This document shows positions 1-6,197 of a DNA stretch of 10,306 nucleotides, piece by piece. The translations under genes were made by a program, and so were the position numbers. Under the pieces are notes generated by a model, which was not told the DNA's origin, did no database searches, and saw only the letters and a program-made list of their open reading frames with translations. The DNA is taken from NCBI GenBank assembly GCA_000715685.1, contig KL569419.1:14939-25244 (forward strand), given 5' to 3'. The DNA is from Streptomyces lilacinus. Its GTDB lineage: Bacteria; Actinomycetota; Actinomycetes; Streptomycetales; Streptomycetaceae. The stretch's first letter is position 1. Each line of letters begins with the position of its first letter.

Positions 1-483
1 CAGCCGGTCGCCCCAGCCCCCAATCAGCAGTGGCGGCCCGGACGGTTGGGCTGGACGCGGCTGATATTCCGTGTCCGCAAACAGAGAACGCAACGTGGTG
101 ACAGTCTGTTCCAGCTGTTCGACCCGCTTTCCGCCGCTGGGGAACGGCATCCCCGCGGTGTCGAACTCGGCCTTCACGTAGCCTGCGCCGAGCCCGAGTT
201 CCATACGCCCGTCGATGAATTGGTCGGTGCTCGCCACGTCACGCGCGAGGAGGACGGGGTTGTAGAACGGTGTGTTCAACACGAACGTACTCAGCCGTAC
301 TCGTTCGGTCGTTTCGGCTGCGAGCACCATTGCGGGAAACGGCGCGGCGAACCCCAGGTGATCGGCCACTCCGACGACATCGAAACCGAGTTCCTCGGCT
401 CGGCGGCACTTCGCGCTCCACTCGCGTCGCGAAACGGGAACGAACATGTTGACGCCGAAGCGGAAGGGGCGCTGCGAAGACAT
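1..483 (-). CDS. LLM-class F420-dependent oxidoreductase, 5' part only
   Basis: This is the first 161 codons of a luciferase-like monooxygenase-fold protein, cut off by the window start. The ATG at 483-481 opens with SSQRPFRFGVNMF, followed by RRAEELGFDVVGVADHLG (about residues 27-44), APFPAMVLAAETTERVRLST, then FYNPVLLARDVASTDQFIDG and RMELGLGAGYVKAEFDTAGM (about 93-112). That order and wording match actinobacterial F420-dependent TIM-barrel oxidoreductases of the MSMEG_2516 type, which are cytosolic and take hydride from reduced F420; the substrate cannot be told. Family members run to roughly 290-320 residues, so about half is missing. There is no clear Shine-Dalgarno; a TATAC run lies about 12 bases upstream of the ATG, so a leaderless message is possible. 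Third positions are visibly less G/C-biased than in the gene at 652-1800 (codons such as GTT, CGA, GGT and GAT), which may point to transfer. Confidence 0.88.
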   Translation of the reverse strand, partial: MSSQRPFRFGVNMFVPVSRREWSAKCRRAEELGFDVVGVADHLGFAAPFPAMVLAAETTERVRLSTFVLNTPFYNPVLLARDVASTDQFIDGRMELGLGAGYVKAEFDTAGMPFPSGGKRVEQLEQTVTTLRSLFADTEYQPRPAQPSGPPLLIGGWGDRL

Positions 484-651
484 GATGCCTGTATAGCACA
501 CGTTGATCATCTCGAACAGCCTTGGCAATCCATGACTGTGACGAGATGTCAGGAGTCCTGGCTCCCTCTCCGCGCCAGTGCCGGCCGCGTACGCCGCCGG
601 AGGTGGTCGAGCCGGCGATGGCGCTGGAGAAGGAGACGCCGGCGGCCCGGC

Positions 652-1800
652 TCAGACGCCGGAGGAGACCTCAGCCTTCTCGTTGGACCCCGTGTCCTTT
701 CCCTCGGCCGCCGCCAGCCTGCGGTTGCGCTGGACCGAGGAGAAGAAGGACCAGGCGATCAGGACGACGCCGACGAGGCCCGTGATGACCTCATGGATCT
801 CGTACTGGATGGTGACGAGCAGGATCACGGCGAGGGCGCCGATCGCGTAGTGCGCGCCGTGCTCCAGGTAGACGTAGTCGTCGAGGGTGCCCTGGCGGAC
901 CAGGTAGACCGTGAGCGAGCGGACGTACATCGCGCCGATGCCGAGGCCGAGCGCCATCAGGACGATGTCGTTGGTGATCGCGAAGGCGCCGATGACGCCG
1001 TCGAAGGAGAAGGACGCGTCCAGGACCTCCAGGTAGAGGAACATGAAGAACGCGGCCTTGCCGGCCATCACGACCACCGGGACCTTCTTGCCGCTCCTCT
1101 TGGCCTCTTCCTCGGCCTCGTGCTCGCGCTCCTCCTCTTCCTCGAGCCTGTTCTCGAAGTAGCCGGAGAGGCCGCCGACGATCAGGTAGGTGATCAAGCC
1201 CGCGATGCCGGCGATCAGGACGGTCTCCGTCTTGTCGGCATGGGTGCCGCCGTGCTGGTGGGCGTTGGTGGCGAAGGTCATCGCGGAGACGAGCAGCACG
1301 ATGAGCGCGATGCAGACGGAGAGCATGTCGACCTTGCCGAGCTTGGCGAGCGGACGCTCCAGCCATCCGAGCCACTTGATCTCCCGGTCCTCGAAGAGGA
1401 AGTCGAGGAAGATCATCAACAGGAAGATGCCACCGAAGGCGGCGATCGACGGGTGGGCGTCGGTGACCAGCTGCTGGTACGTGTCCTTGTCGTCGAGCGC
1501 GAGCCGTACCGCTTCGATCGGACCGATCTTGGCGCTGATGGCGACGATCACGACCGGGAAGAGCAGACGCATGCCGAAGACCGCGATCAGGACGCCGACG
1601 GTGAGGAAGATCTTCTGCCAGAAGGCGTTCATCTTCTTCAGGACCCCGGCGTTGACCACGGCGTTGTCGAAGGACACCGAGATCTCGAGGATGGACAGGA
1701 TCGCCACGATCCCGAAGCCGGTCCACCCCCCGTACCACACCGCCGCGACCAGGCCGAGCGCGGTGACCGCTAACGACGAGCCGAACGTTTTCAGAAGCAC
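652..1800 (-). CDS. DUF475 / TerC-type integral membrane protein
   Basis: Complete protein of 382 residues, the usual size of streptomycete DUF475 proteins, which belong to the TerC (tellurium-resistance-associated) membrane superfamily. Hydrophobic stretches are seen near residues 8-38, 65-90, 118-135, 157-178, 193-211, 245-262, 270-293, 318-332 and 335-355. The family signature appears twice: ILEISVSFDNAVVNAG (E39, D45, N46) and LEVLDASFSFDGVIGAF (E258, D261, D267). These paired acidic residues inside membrane segments are thought in TerC relatives to bind metal ions. Between the halves lies a cytosolic acidic run (about 219-233, EEEEEREHEAEEE) followed by basic residues. The start is GTG; the Shine-Dalgarno is poor, but the N-terminus MLLKTFG fits homologues I remember. 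It stands alone, with the next minus-strand gene 168 bases downstream. TerC relatives are linked to tellurite or metal handling and exoprotein metalation; the role of DUF475 itself is not established. Confidence 0.95.
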   Translation of the reverse strand: MLLKTFGSSLAVTALGLVAAVWYGGWTGFGIVAILSILEISVSFDNAVVNAGVLKKMNAFWQKIFLTVGVLIAVFGMRLLFPVVIVAISAKIGPIEAVRLALDDKDTYQQLVTDAHPSIAAFGGIFLLMIFLDFLFEDREIKWLGWLERPLAKLGKVDMLSVCIALIVLLVSAMTFATNAHQHGGTHADKTETVLIAGIAGLITYLIVGGLSGYFENRLEEEEEREHEAEEEAKRSGKKVPVVVMAGKAAFFMFLYLEVLDASFSFDGVIGAFAITNDIVLMALGLGIGAMYVRSLTVYLVRQGTLDDYVYLEHGAHYAIGALAVILLVTIQYEIHEVITGLVGVVLIAWSFFSSVQRNRRLAAAEGKDTGSNEKAEVSSGV

Positions 1801-2479
1801 TGGCTACCCAATCGTCTTTGTACGGGGCTCCCCCGCGCCGTACCTGGCTTTACGAAACATTGACCTCGGAGTCTAGAGCGATGCCTCGCAGCCCTGACAC
1901 ATACCCCGGGCCAATGGCGCGGAACTTCCAATCGACGCAGTGCCGTTGGACCGCTTCTCGGCGCACCGGCCTCAGTACCCTGGGCCCACCACAGCGACCT
2001 AACCCTCCGTCACCGAAGGAGCCCCCGTGAAGATGCCCATCAACGCCTTGGAACTCGGGTCAGCAAGGGTCACCTCGGCAGCCTAACCACCGGCCAGGGA
2101 CTGCTGCACGCCGAGCCGGCGGCGGAGACGGACGAGCGAGGGGACCGCAGGGTGGTCCGCAGCGGCCACCGCCACCGTGCGCTGCACGCTCGGTCCGGTT
2201 CGCGGTGGCGCCCGCTTCGATCGCAACCCACGCGGACCCTCGCCTACCACCGTTCTGTCGAGCGGACCAGGCACCAGCACCGTCCACGGGCCCGGACTGC
2301 CTTCCTGAGCGCGAAGCCCAGAACGGCGGCGGCGACCACGGCGAACGGCAGCCGCCAAGCATGAAGCCCCACCGCCCCAAAGCAAGCCTTATGATCTGAT
2401 GTTCGCCGTGCGGGATTGCTTATGCTTGGATGGGCGGTGGCGAACGCGATGCCGCTCGGAGTCGACGAGAGGCGTGGCG
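1801..2479. other. Gene-poor divergent intergenic region
   Basis: A 679-base stretch lies between the divergent DUF475 and racemase genes. Apart from the short ORF at 2027-2086 I find no convincing gene. Several frames stay open between 2060 and 2399, but they give Arg/Pro/Gly-rich products typical of shadow reading in high-GC DNA. One minus frame (2372-2244, 42 codons from a GTG) contains a hydrophobic stretch, LPFAVVAAAVLGFAL, that could be a membrane-segment remnant, but it has no supported start. The composition at 2090-2340 suggests decayed coding sequence. Weak -10-like elements TATGAT (2390-2395) and TATGCT (2421-2426) precede the racemase gene, without convincing -35 partners. Confidence 0.5.
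2027..2086 (+). CDS. Short ORF with a good RBS (leader peptide or gene stub)
   Basis: A textbook Shine-Dalgarno GAAGGAG (2015-2021) sits five bases before a GTG. The reading frame encodes MKMPINALELGSARVTSAA and then stops at TAA. The initiation site looks real while the product is only 19 residues. It could be a leader peptide, or the undamaged start of a larger gene whose remainder has decayed; LELGSARVTS is faintly like the N-termini of aldo/keto reductases, but this is too short to decide. No tRNA-like or attenuator structure is obvious directly after it. Confidence 0.3.
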   Translation: MKMPINALELGSARVTSAA

Positions 2480-3208
2480 ATGAAGACGATCGGGCTGATC
2501 GGTGGGATGAGCTGGGAGTCGACAGCGGAGTACTACCGGTTGTTGAACGAGTGCACGCGTGACCGCCTCGGCGGACTCCACTCGGCGCGGTGCGTGCTCT
2601 ACTCGGTGGACTTCGCGGAGATCGAGCAGTTGCAGGTCCAGGGCCGCTGGACGGAGGCCGGTGAGATCCTGGCTGCGGCTGCTCAGGCTCTTGAGGCGGC
2701 CGGCGCAGAGATGGTGCTGATCTGCACCAACACCATGCACAAGGTCGCCGACCATGTCGAGGCGGCGGTCTCCATCCCCCTGCTGCACCTGGCCGATGCC
2801 ACCGCAGAGGCCGTACGGGAGTCGGGCATGCACCGAGTCGGCCTGTTGGGCACCGCGTTCACCATGGAGCAGGATTTCTACCGAGGCCGTCTCGAAGCCG
2901 GCGGACTCGATGTGCGCATCCCGGACGCTGACGGGCGCACGATCGTTCACCACGTGATCTACGAGGAGCTCTGCCTGGGAATCGTGCGGGAGGAGTCACG
3001 CGCCGCCTACCAGGAGGTCATCACGGACCTGGTCGCCGGCGGCGCGGAAGGCATCATTCTGGGCTGCACCGAAATCGAGCTTCTCATCGGTTCCGAGGAC
3101 AGCCCCGTCCCGCTCTTCCCCACCGCACGACTCCACGCCGCGGCCGCCGTGCACGCGGCACTGTCCGGCACCCAGAACGACGGACCAGCCGCATCCGCAT
3201 CCCGCTGA
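2480..3208 (+). CDS. Aspartate/glutamate-racemase-family amino-acid racemase (YgeA-like)
   Basis: Predicted cytosolic racemase of 242 residues that would interconvert L- and D-amino acids by a two-cysteine, PLP-independent mechanism. It opens MKTIGLIGGMSWESTAEYY, then LGGLHSAR (30-37), YSVDFAEIE (41-49), ICTNTMHKVAD (81-91, catalytic Cys82), GTAFTMEQDFYRGRL (124-138) and LGCTEIELLI (194-203, catalytic Cys196). The spacing and wording closely follow E. coli YgeA, a broad-specificity racemase (homoserine among its substrates), rather than strict aspartate racemases. I chose the ATG at 2480 because GAGAGG (2467-2472) is seven bases upstream and the family N-terminus starts there; an in-frame ATG at 2399 would add a non-homologous extension. 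The last dozen residues (TQNDGPAASASR) are a low-complexity tail. Monocistronic, ending at a strong terminator. Physiological substrate unknown; D-amino acids for cell-wall remodelling are an inference. Confidence 0.93.
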   Translation: MKTIGLIGGMSWESTAEYYRLLNECTRDRLGGLHSARCVLYSVDFAEIEQLQVQGRWTEAGEILAAAAQALEAAGAEMVLICTNTMHKVADHVEAAVSIPLLHLADATAEAVRESGMHRVGLLGTAFTMEQDFYRGRLEAGGLDVRIPDADGRTIVHHVIYEELCLGIVREESRAAYQEVITDLVAGGAEGIILGCTEIELLIGSEDSPVPLFPTARLHAAAAVHAALSGTQNDGPAASASR

Positions 3209-3253
3209 CAGCCGACTTGCACCGCACTTGAGCAAGGCTTGTCACGCAGTTCA

Positions 3254-3275
3254 CCGCGCCCCTTACGGGGCGCGG
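3254..3275. terminator. Bidirectional hairpin terminator
   Basis: A perfect 9-bp stem, CCGCGCCCC (3254-3262) with GGGGCGCGG (3267-3275), closes a TTAC loop. It lies 45 bases after the racemase stop and 22 bases before the stop of the convergent MpaB-family gene, so it can end transcription from both sides. There is no long T-run, which is usual for streptomycete terminators; GC-rich stems with a TTAC-like loop between convergent genes are common in the genus. Confidence 0.8.
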
Positions 3276-3297
3276 CTCACCGGCCTTTCGTGGGAAG

Positions 3298-4452
3298 TCA
3301 GCGGTTGTCGCCCAGTTCCTGGTGCATCTGGGGCTGGTCGTCCTGGTCGTGGGTGAGTGCGTAGCGCTGGATCTCGTTGTACGCCTTGGAGGCGATGCCG
3401 ATGATCTCCTTGTAGGGGTTGACGCCGGTGGCCTTCTCGGCGCTGCCGCCCAGGAGGCCTCCGCCGATGCCGCTTACCAGGCCGTGGCCGGCGGCGAGCG
3501 GCTGGGCGGCGAGGTCGAGGGCGCTCTTGGGGAGTCCGGCCATGTCGGCGTACTTGTCGGTGAGCGCGTGGCGGACCATCGCGACGAACGCGTCGTGGAC
3601 GGGACCGGGGTAGAACTTCTTGTAGAAGTCGAGGGCCTGCTTGGTCATGAAGACCCCGTCGTCGGTCTTCTTCCACTCGTTGTCGCGGACCTGCTTCCAC
3701 AGGCGCGTGGTCTCGTCGGCGTCCTTGGAGACCATCCACTTCTCCGGGGTGCCGAGGTAGTGGTTGACGTAGTACCAGGCGCGCATGAAGCCGTTGGCGT
3801 CGTCCTTGGAGACGTCGATGCCGAGGTTCTTCATGGCTTCGAGGATCTGCACGCTGAACACGCAGATGGCGCCGGTGGTGTATTTCTGCGGGACGGGCTC
3901 GCCCCACTTGCCGTAGTCCCACACGCCGCTCTTCTTGTGGAGCTGGCGTACCGAGGCGTGGACCAGGCGGACCTTGGTGACGTTCGCGGCGAGGGTTCCG
4001 TCACGCGTGGCGCCGGGGTTCCCCATGTCGATGAAGAGCCGTGAGGACTGCGACAGGCGCCGGCCGGGGCCGTCGACGCCGCCGAGGCGGCCGGTGGAGC
4101 GCAGGGTGAACGCCCCGGTCGGGGAGAGGTAGGTGCCGATCAGGCCGACGGTGCCCTGGAGCATGGACGCTTCGCCGTGGTGGTGGCGGAAGAAGCCCTC
4201 CACAGCCGTGGAGTCCGCATCCGTCCAGCCCGGCGGCGGCGCCTCGGCCTCCTTGAGGAAGTCCGCCAGGCGAGGCGGCAGGTTCGAGTAGTCCTGGCCG
4301 GGCTTGAGGGTGCCGATGGTGCGGAAGAGGGCGTTGATCCCGTCCACTTCCTTGTTGTCGATCAGGTCGGACACCAGCCGGTCGGCCGGCGGATCACCGG
4401 CCTGGTTGGCGAGCTCGAGCTCCTGCTCCACGTTCTGGGTCGTCAGAGGCAC
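3298..4452 (-). CDS. Oxygenase MpaB family protein (DUF2236, latex-clearing-protein-like)
   Basis: Predicted haem-dependent oxygenase-family protein of 384 residues. Recognisable parts are FRHHHGEASMLQG (88-100), the core TKVRLVHASVR (159-169), and FMRAWYYVNHYLGTPEKW (222-239), matching the D/W...YLLG-type block of DUF2236. In rubber oxygenase Lcp of Streptomyces sp. K30 the corresponding histidine is the axial haem ligand, so His165 is the predicted ligand. Unlike secreted Lcp proteins, it shows no Tat or Sec signal. A Gly/Ala-rich segment (about 315-336) precedes the C-terminus. The GTG at 4452 is preferred because AGGAA lies five bases upstream, inside AAGGAAGTAGGAAATCCC; a GTG at 4488 would add 12 residues with a poor ribosome site. 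The upstream region carries three dyads with TCACC/GGTGA half-sites, suggesting repression by a dimeric regulator not present here. The substrate is not predictable; MpaB itself is an oxygenase of mycophenolic acid biosynthesis. Confidence 0.88.
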   Translation of the reverse strand: MPLTTQNVEQELELANQAGDPPADRLVSDLIDNKEVDGINALFRTIGTLKPGQDYSNLPPRLADFLKEAEAPPPGWTDADSTAVEGFFRHHHGEASMLQGTVGLIGTYLSPTGAFTLRSTGRLGGVDGPGRRLSQSSRLFIDMGNPGATRDGTLAANVTKVRLVHASVRQLHKKSGVWDYGKWGEPVPQKYTTGAICVFSVQILEAMKNLGIDVSKDDANGFMRAWYYVNHYLGTPEKWMVSKDADETTRLWKQVRDNEWKKTDDGVFMTKQALDFYKKFYPGPVHDAFVAMVRHALTDKYADMAGLPKSALDLAAQPLAAGHGLVSGIGGGLLGGSAEKATGVNPYKEIIGIASKAYNEIQRYALTHDQDDQPQMHQELGDNR

Positions 4453-4490
4453 GGGATTTCCTACTTCCTTGGTGAGGGGGACGCCCACAA

Positions 4491-4527
4491 GTCACCGTGG
4501 CGGCGCCGTCGCCACCGACACGGTGAC
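4491..4527. promoter_or_regulatory. Inverted repeat upstream of the MpaB-family gene
   Basis: Perfect 9-bp arms GTCACCGTG (4491-4499) and CACGGTGAC (4519-4527) flank a 19-base centre that can itself form GTGGCG/CGCCAC (4497-4502 with 4510-4515). It lies 39-75 bases upstream of the chosen start of the minus-strand MpaB-family gene, so it may be an operator or a 5'-leader hairpin. It shares the TCACC/GGTGA core with the dyads at 4606-4643. Confidence 0.5.
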
Positions 4528-4605
4528 TGGACAGGGAAACCAACGAATAGGAGCATTTTCCGGTCTCGCCGACATCACACCGAAAAGGAGAGAAGAATCG
4601 TTCCA

Positions 4606-4643
4606 GTTCACCTGGACAGGTGAACCTCACCCATCCGGGTGAG
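4606..4643. promoter_or_regulatory. Two abutting palindromes, probable regulator binding sites
   Basis: GTTCACCTGGACAGGTGAAC (4606-4625) is a perfect 20-base palindrome with a two-base centre. It is followed without a gap by CTCACCC (4626-4632) ATCC GGGTGAG (4637-4643), a 7-bp dyad. Both use TCACC/GGTGA half-sites. They sit about 155-190 bases upstream of the MpaB-family start and 47 bases downstream of the stop of the truncated gene ending at 4690. An operator for a TetR- or GntR-like dimer is the likeliest reading for the first; the second could also act as a terminator for the upstream gene. Confidence 0.55.
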
Positions 4644-4689
4644 TTGTGAAGAGTTTCGTCCGTGCAACGCCTCGTGTTCGCAGCGGCGC

Positions 4690-4760
4690 TCACAGGCGGG
4701 TGGTGAACCGGCCATCGGGCAGTTTGCGCAGCCGGCCGCGGTCTGCCAGTCTGACCGGCT
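4690..4760 (-). pseudogene. C-terminal stub of an unknown gene, cut at the adapter scar
   Basis: The minus strand reads about 22 residues ending RLRKLPDGRFTTRL and a TGA at 4692-4690. The frame has coding-like GC-rich third positions up to base 4760, where genomic sequence stops and adapter begins. It is probably the end of a real gene upstream of, and codirectional with, the MpaB-family gene, lost because of the assembly join rather than biology. The fragment is too short to identify. A longer minus-strand reading through 4761-4776 would contain LSLIH, a known translation of this adapter, and must not be taken as protein. Confidence 0.45.
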
Positions 4761-4776
4761 TGTGTATAAGAGACAG
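4761..4776 (+). other. Internal Nextera/Tn5 mosaic-end remnant (assembly artefact)
   Basis: TGTGTATAAGAGACAG equals the last 16 of the 19 bases of the transposon mosaic end used in Nextera libraries (AGATGTGTATAAGAGACAG). The hybrid sequence differs from both natural Tn5 ends. In this orientation, insert DNA would begin at 4777, so 4760 and 4777 were probably joined wrongly during assembly. Confidence 0.93.
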
Positions 4777-4963
4777 GCCCCAGTTGCTGCCTCGCGAGCA
4801 GGCCTCTCTTCTATGGCCTCGGTCTTGAGGAGGCACCAAGGGTGCGGAGTCGATACCGGTACCCCCTATTCGTCCTGCTCCGGATTGGCGGACACCGGAC
4901 GAATGATGGAGTCGGTGACAGTGTCCGTGCTCTCGCCCGACTTGTCGCCTGTCAGGGGGTGAG
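4777..4963. other. Flank of the IS30 element with a possible gene tail
   Basis: No complete gene is seen. On the minus strand, 4963-4866 reads an open frame including TGDKSGESTDTVTDSIIRPV and ending NPEQDE and a TAG. It looks more protein-like than the other frames and could be the C-terminus of a gene interrupted by the insertion sequence. A short hairpin, GCACC CTT GGTGC on the minus strand, follows roughly 20-30 bases after that stop. The matching N-terminal part cannot be recognised beyond 6197, so this remains weak. Confidence 0.3.
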
Positions 4964-4991
4964 GGCGAGCTCAAACGATCAATGCATCACC
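4964..4991 (+). repeat. Left terminal inverted repeat of the IS30 element
   Basis: It starts GGCGAGCTCAA and ends CATCACC. Against the reverse complement of 6170-6197 it matches at 23 of 28 positions without gaps, the outer 11 bases being identical. Confidence 0.8.
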
Positions 4992-6141
4992 GCTCTTCAG
5001 GAGCTCAGAGTAGACCTCTGGGGGTGTCCGGTAGCCGTGAATCTTGCGGGGCCGGTTATTCAGCTCGGCGGCGATGAAGTCGAGGTCCTCCTGGCTGTAC
5101 TTGCGGAGATCGGCGTTCTTGGGGAGGTACTGCCGGAGGAGCCGGTTGGTGTTCTCGTTGGTGCCGCGCTGCCAGGGGCTGCGGGGCTTGCAGAGGTAGA
5201 CCGACATGCCGGTGGTGGCGGTGATGGTCCGGTGCTCGGCCATCTCTCGGCTTCGGTCCCAGGTCAGCGTGCGCCGCAGCTGCGCGGGGATGCCCAGCAG
5301 GTGGCGCGTCAGGTGCGGAGTGACCTGTTCGGCCTTGATGCCGTCCGGCAGCGCGATCACGGCCGTGAAACGGCTGGTGCGCTCGACGAGCGTGGCGATG
5401 GCCGACGGCCGGCTCCCCATGACGAGGTCGCCATCCCAATGCCCAGGCACCGCGCGGTTCTCGACCTCGGCCGGGCGCTGGCTGATGGAGACCATGTCGC
5501 GGATGATGCCCCGGCCCGACGGGCGCCGGGCCGCCCGCGGTTGCCGCATCGGGCGCGCGGTCCGCAGTCGCTGGGTCAGCTTGCGGTTGATGGCCTGCCG
5601 ACGGCGCGAGTCGTAGAACGAGAGGTAGATCGCCTCGTGCGAGATCCGCATAGCGGCATCACCGGGGAACCGGCGCCGCAGCCACCCGGAGATCTGCTCC
5701 GGAGACCAGCTCAGCGCGAGCTTCTCCTCGACGACCGCACGGAGGGCAGGCAGCAGGGCGAGCTTCGCTGGCTTGGGGATGGCGGGCTCGCTGATGCGCG
5801 TCCTGGTCTGCGGCGGTGGCCCGGTAGTGCTCGCGCCCGCCGTTGCGTGCGATCTCTCGTGAGATGGTCGACGGTGCCCTTCCCAGGCGGCGGGCGATGC
5901 GGCGGGCAGACTCGCCGGCCGCGATACCGCGCGAGATTTCCTCTCGGTCGACGGCTTTGAGATGCCGCTCCGCGCGCCTTCGCGGCGCCTGCCGGACACC
6001 TCCGGTCTGGGCGAGAAAGCTGCGGACGACGTGCATCGGGACACCCAGGGCCCGGCCCATCGAGTTGAACGACTCGCCCTCCCGCCACCGCTGCCAGATC
6101 TCGTCCTGCTGGACCACCGAGAACCCGTAGTCACGCACCAC
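4971..6141 (-). pseudogene. IS30-family transposase, split by a single-base frameshift
   Basis: DDE transposase that cuts and joins the element's ends, here in two frames. The N-terminal part (from GTG at 6141 or 6138, beginning VVRDYGFSVVQQDEIWQRW) carries two helix-turn-helix regions, including EEISRGIAAGESARRIARRL and GRAPSTISREIARNGGREHY. The C-terminal part (frame ending at 4971) has LSWSPEQISGWLRRRFP, the catalytic HWDGDLVMG (first Asp), LTWDRSREMAEH (second Asp) and RGTNENTNRLLRQY (Glu), then LNNRPRKIHGYRTPPE. Removing one C from the CCCC run (plus-strand GGGG at 5775-5778) restores DAHQRARHPKPAKLALL, the expected family junction. So the break is one inserted base; catalytic residues are intact. 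A programmed +1 shift at CCC-C-AA is conceivable but not usual for this family. An in-frame ATG at 6179 in the C-terminal frame gives a nonsense N-terminus and is not the real start. Confidence 0.9.
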
Positions 6142-6169
6142 AACCCCACAACGATGTGATCGTCTACCA

Positions 6170-6197
6170 GGTGGTGCACTGACCCGTTGAGCTCGCC
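6170..6197 (-). repeat. Right terminal inverted repeat of the IS30 element
   Basis: On the minus strand it starts GGCGAGCTCAA and ends GCACCACC, partner of 4964-4991. It lies about 30 bases upstream of the likely transposase start, where the transposase promoter would also have to sit. Confidence 0.8.

Larger units (their letters stand above)
4964..6197 (-). mobile_element. IS30-family insertion sequence, complete (1234 bp)
   Basis: The element is bounded by imperfect 28-bp terminal inverted repeats and filled by one IS30-type transposase reading right to left, which is the family's standard plan and size (about 1.0-1.25 kb). The transposase stop TGA (4973-4971) lies inside the left repeat, also common in compact elements. 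Flanking bases are GAG on the left and GAA on the right, so no clear 2-3 bp target duplication can be read; either the ends are off by a base or two, or the insertion is old or rearranged. The transposase is frameshifted, so the copy is probably immobile by itself. Confidence 0.85.

Noticed and set aside
638..651. GCCGG-CGGC-CCGGC hairpin directly after the DUF475 stop, considered as a terminator
   Set aside because: A 5-bp stem of pure G/C is expected often by chance here, and nothing else supports it.
46..1773. Long plus-strand open frame of 575 codons
   Set aside because: It lies antisense to the LLM and DUF475 genes; the product is a low-complexity D/E/R/H/G mixture created by mirroring GC-rich codons, with no family resemblance.
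2060..2385. Overlapping minus-strand frames of about 100 codons
   Set aside because: Low-complexity Arg/Gly/Pro products, no ribosome site, no recognisable family; described only as possible decayed sequence.
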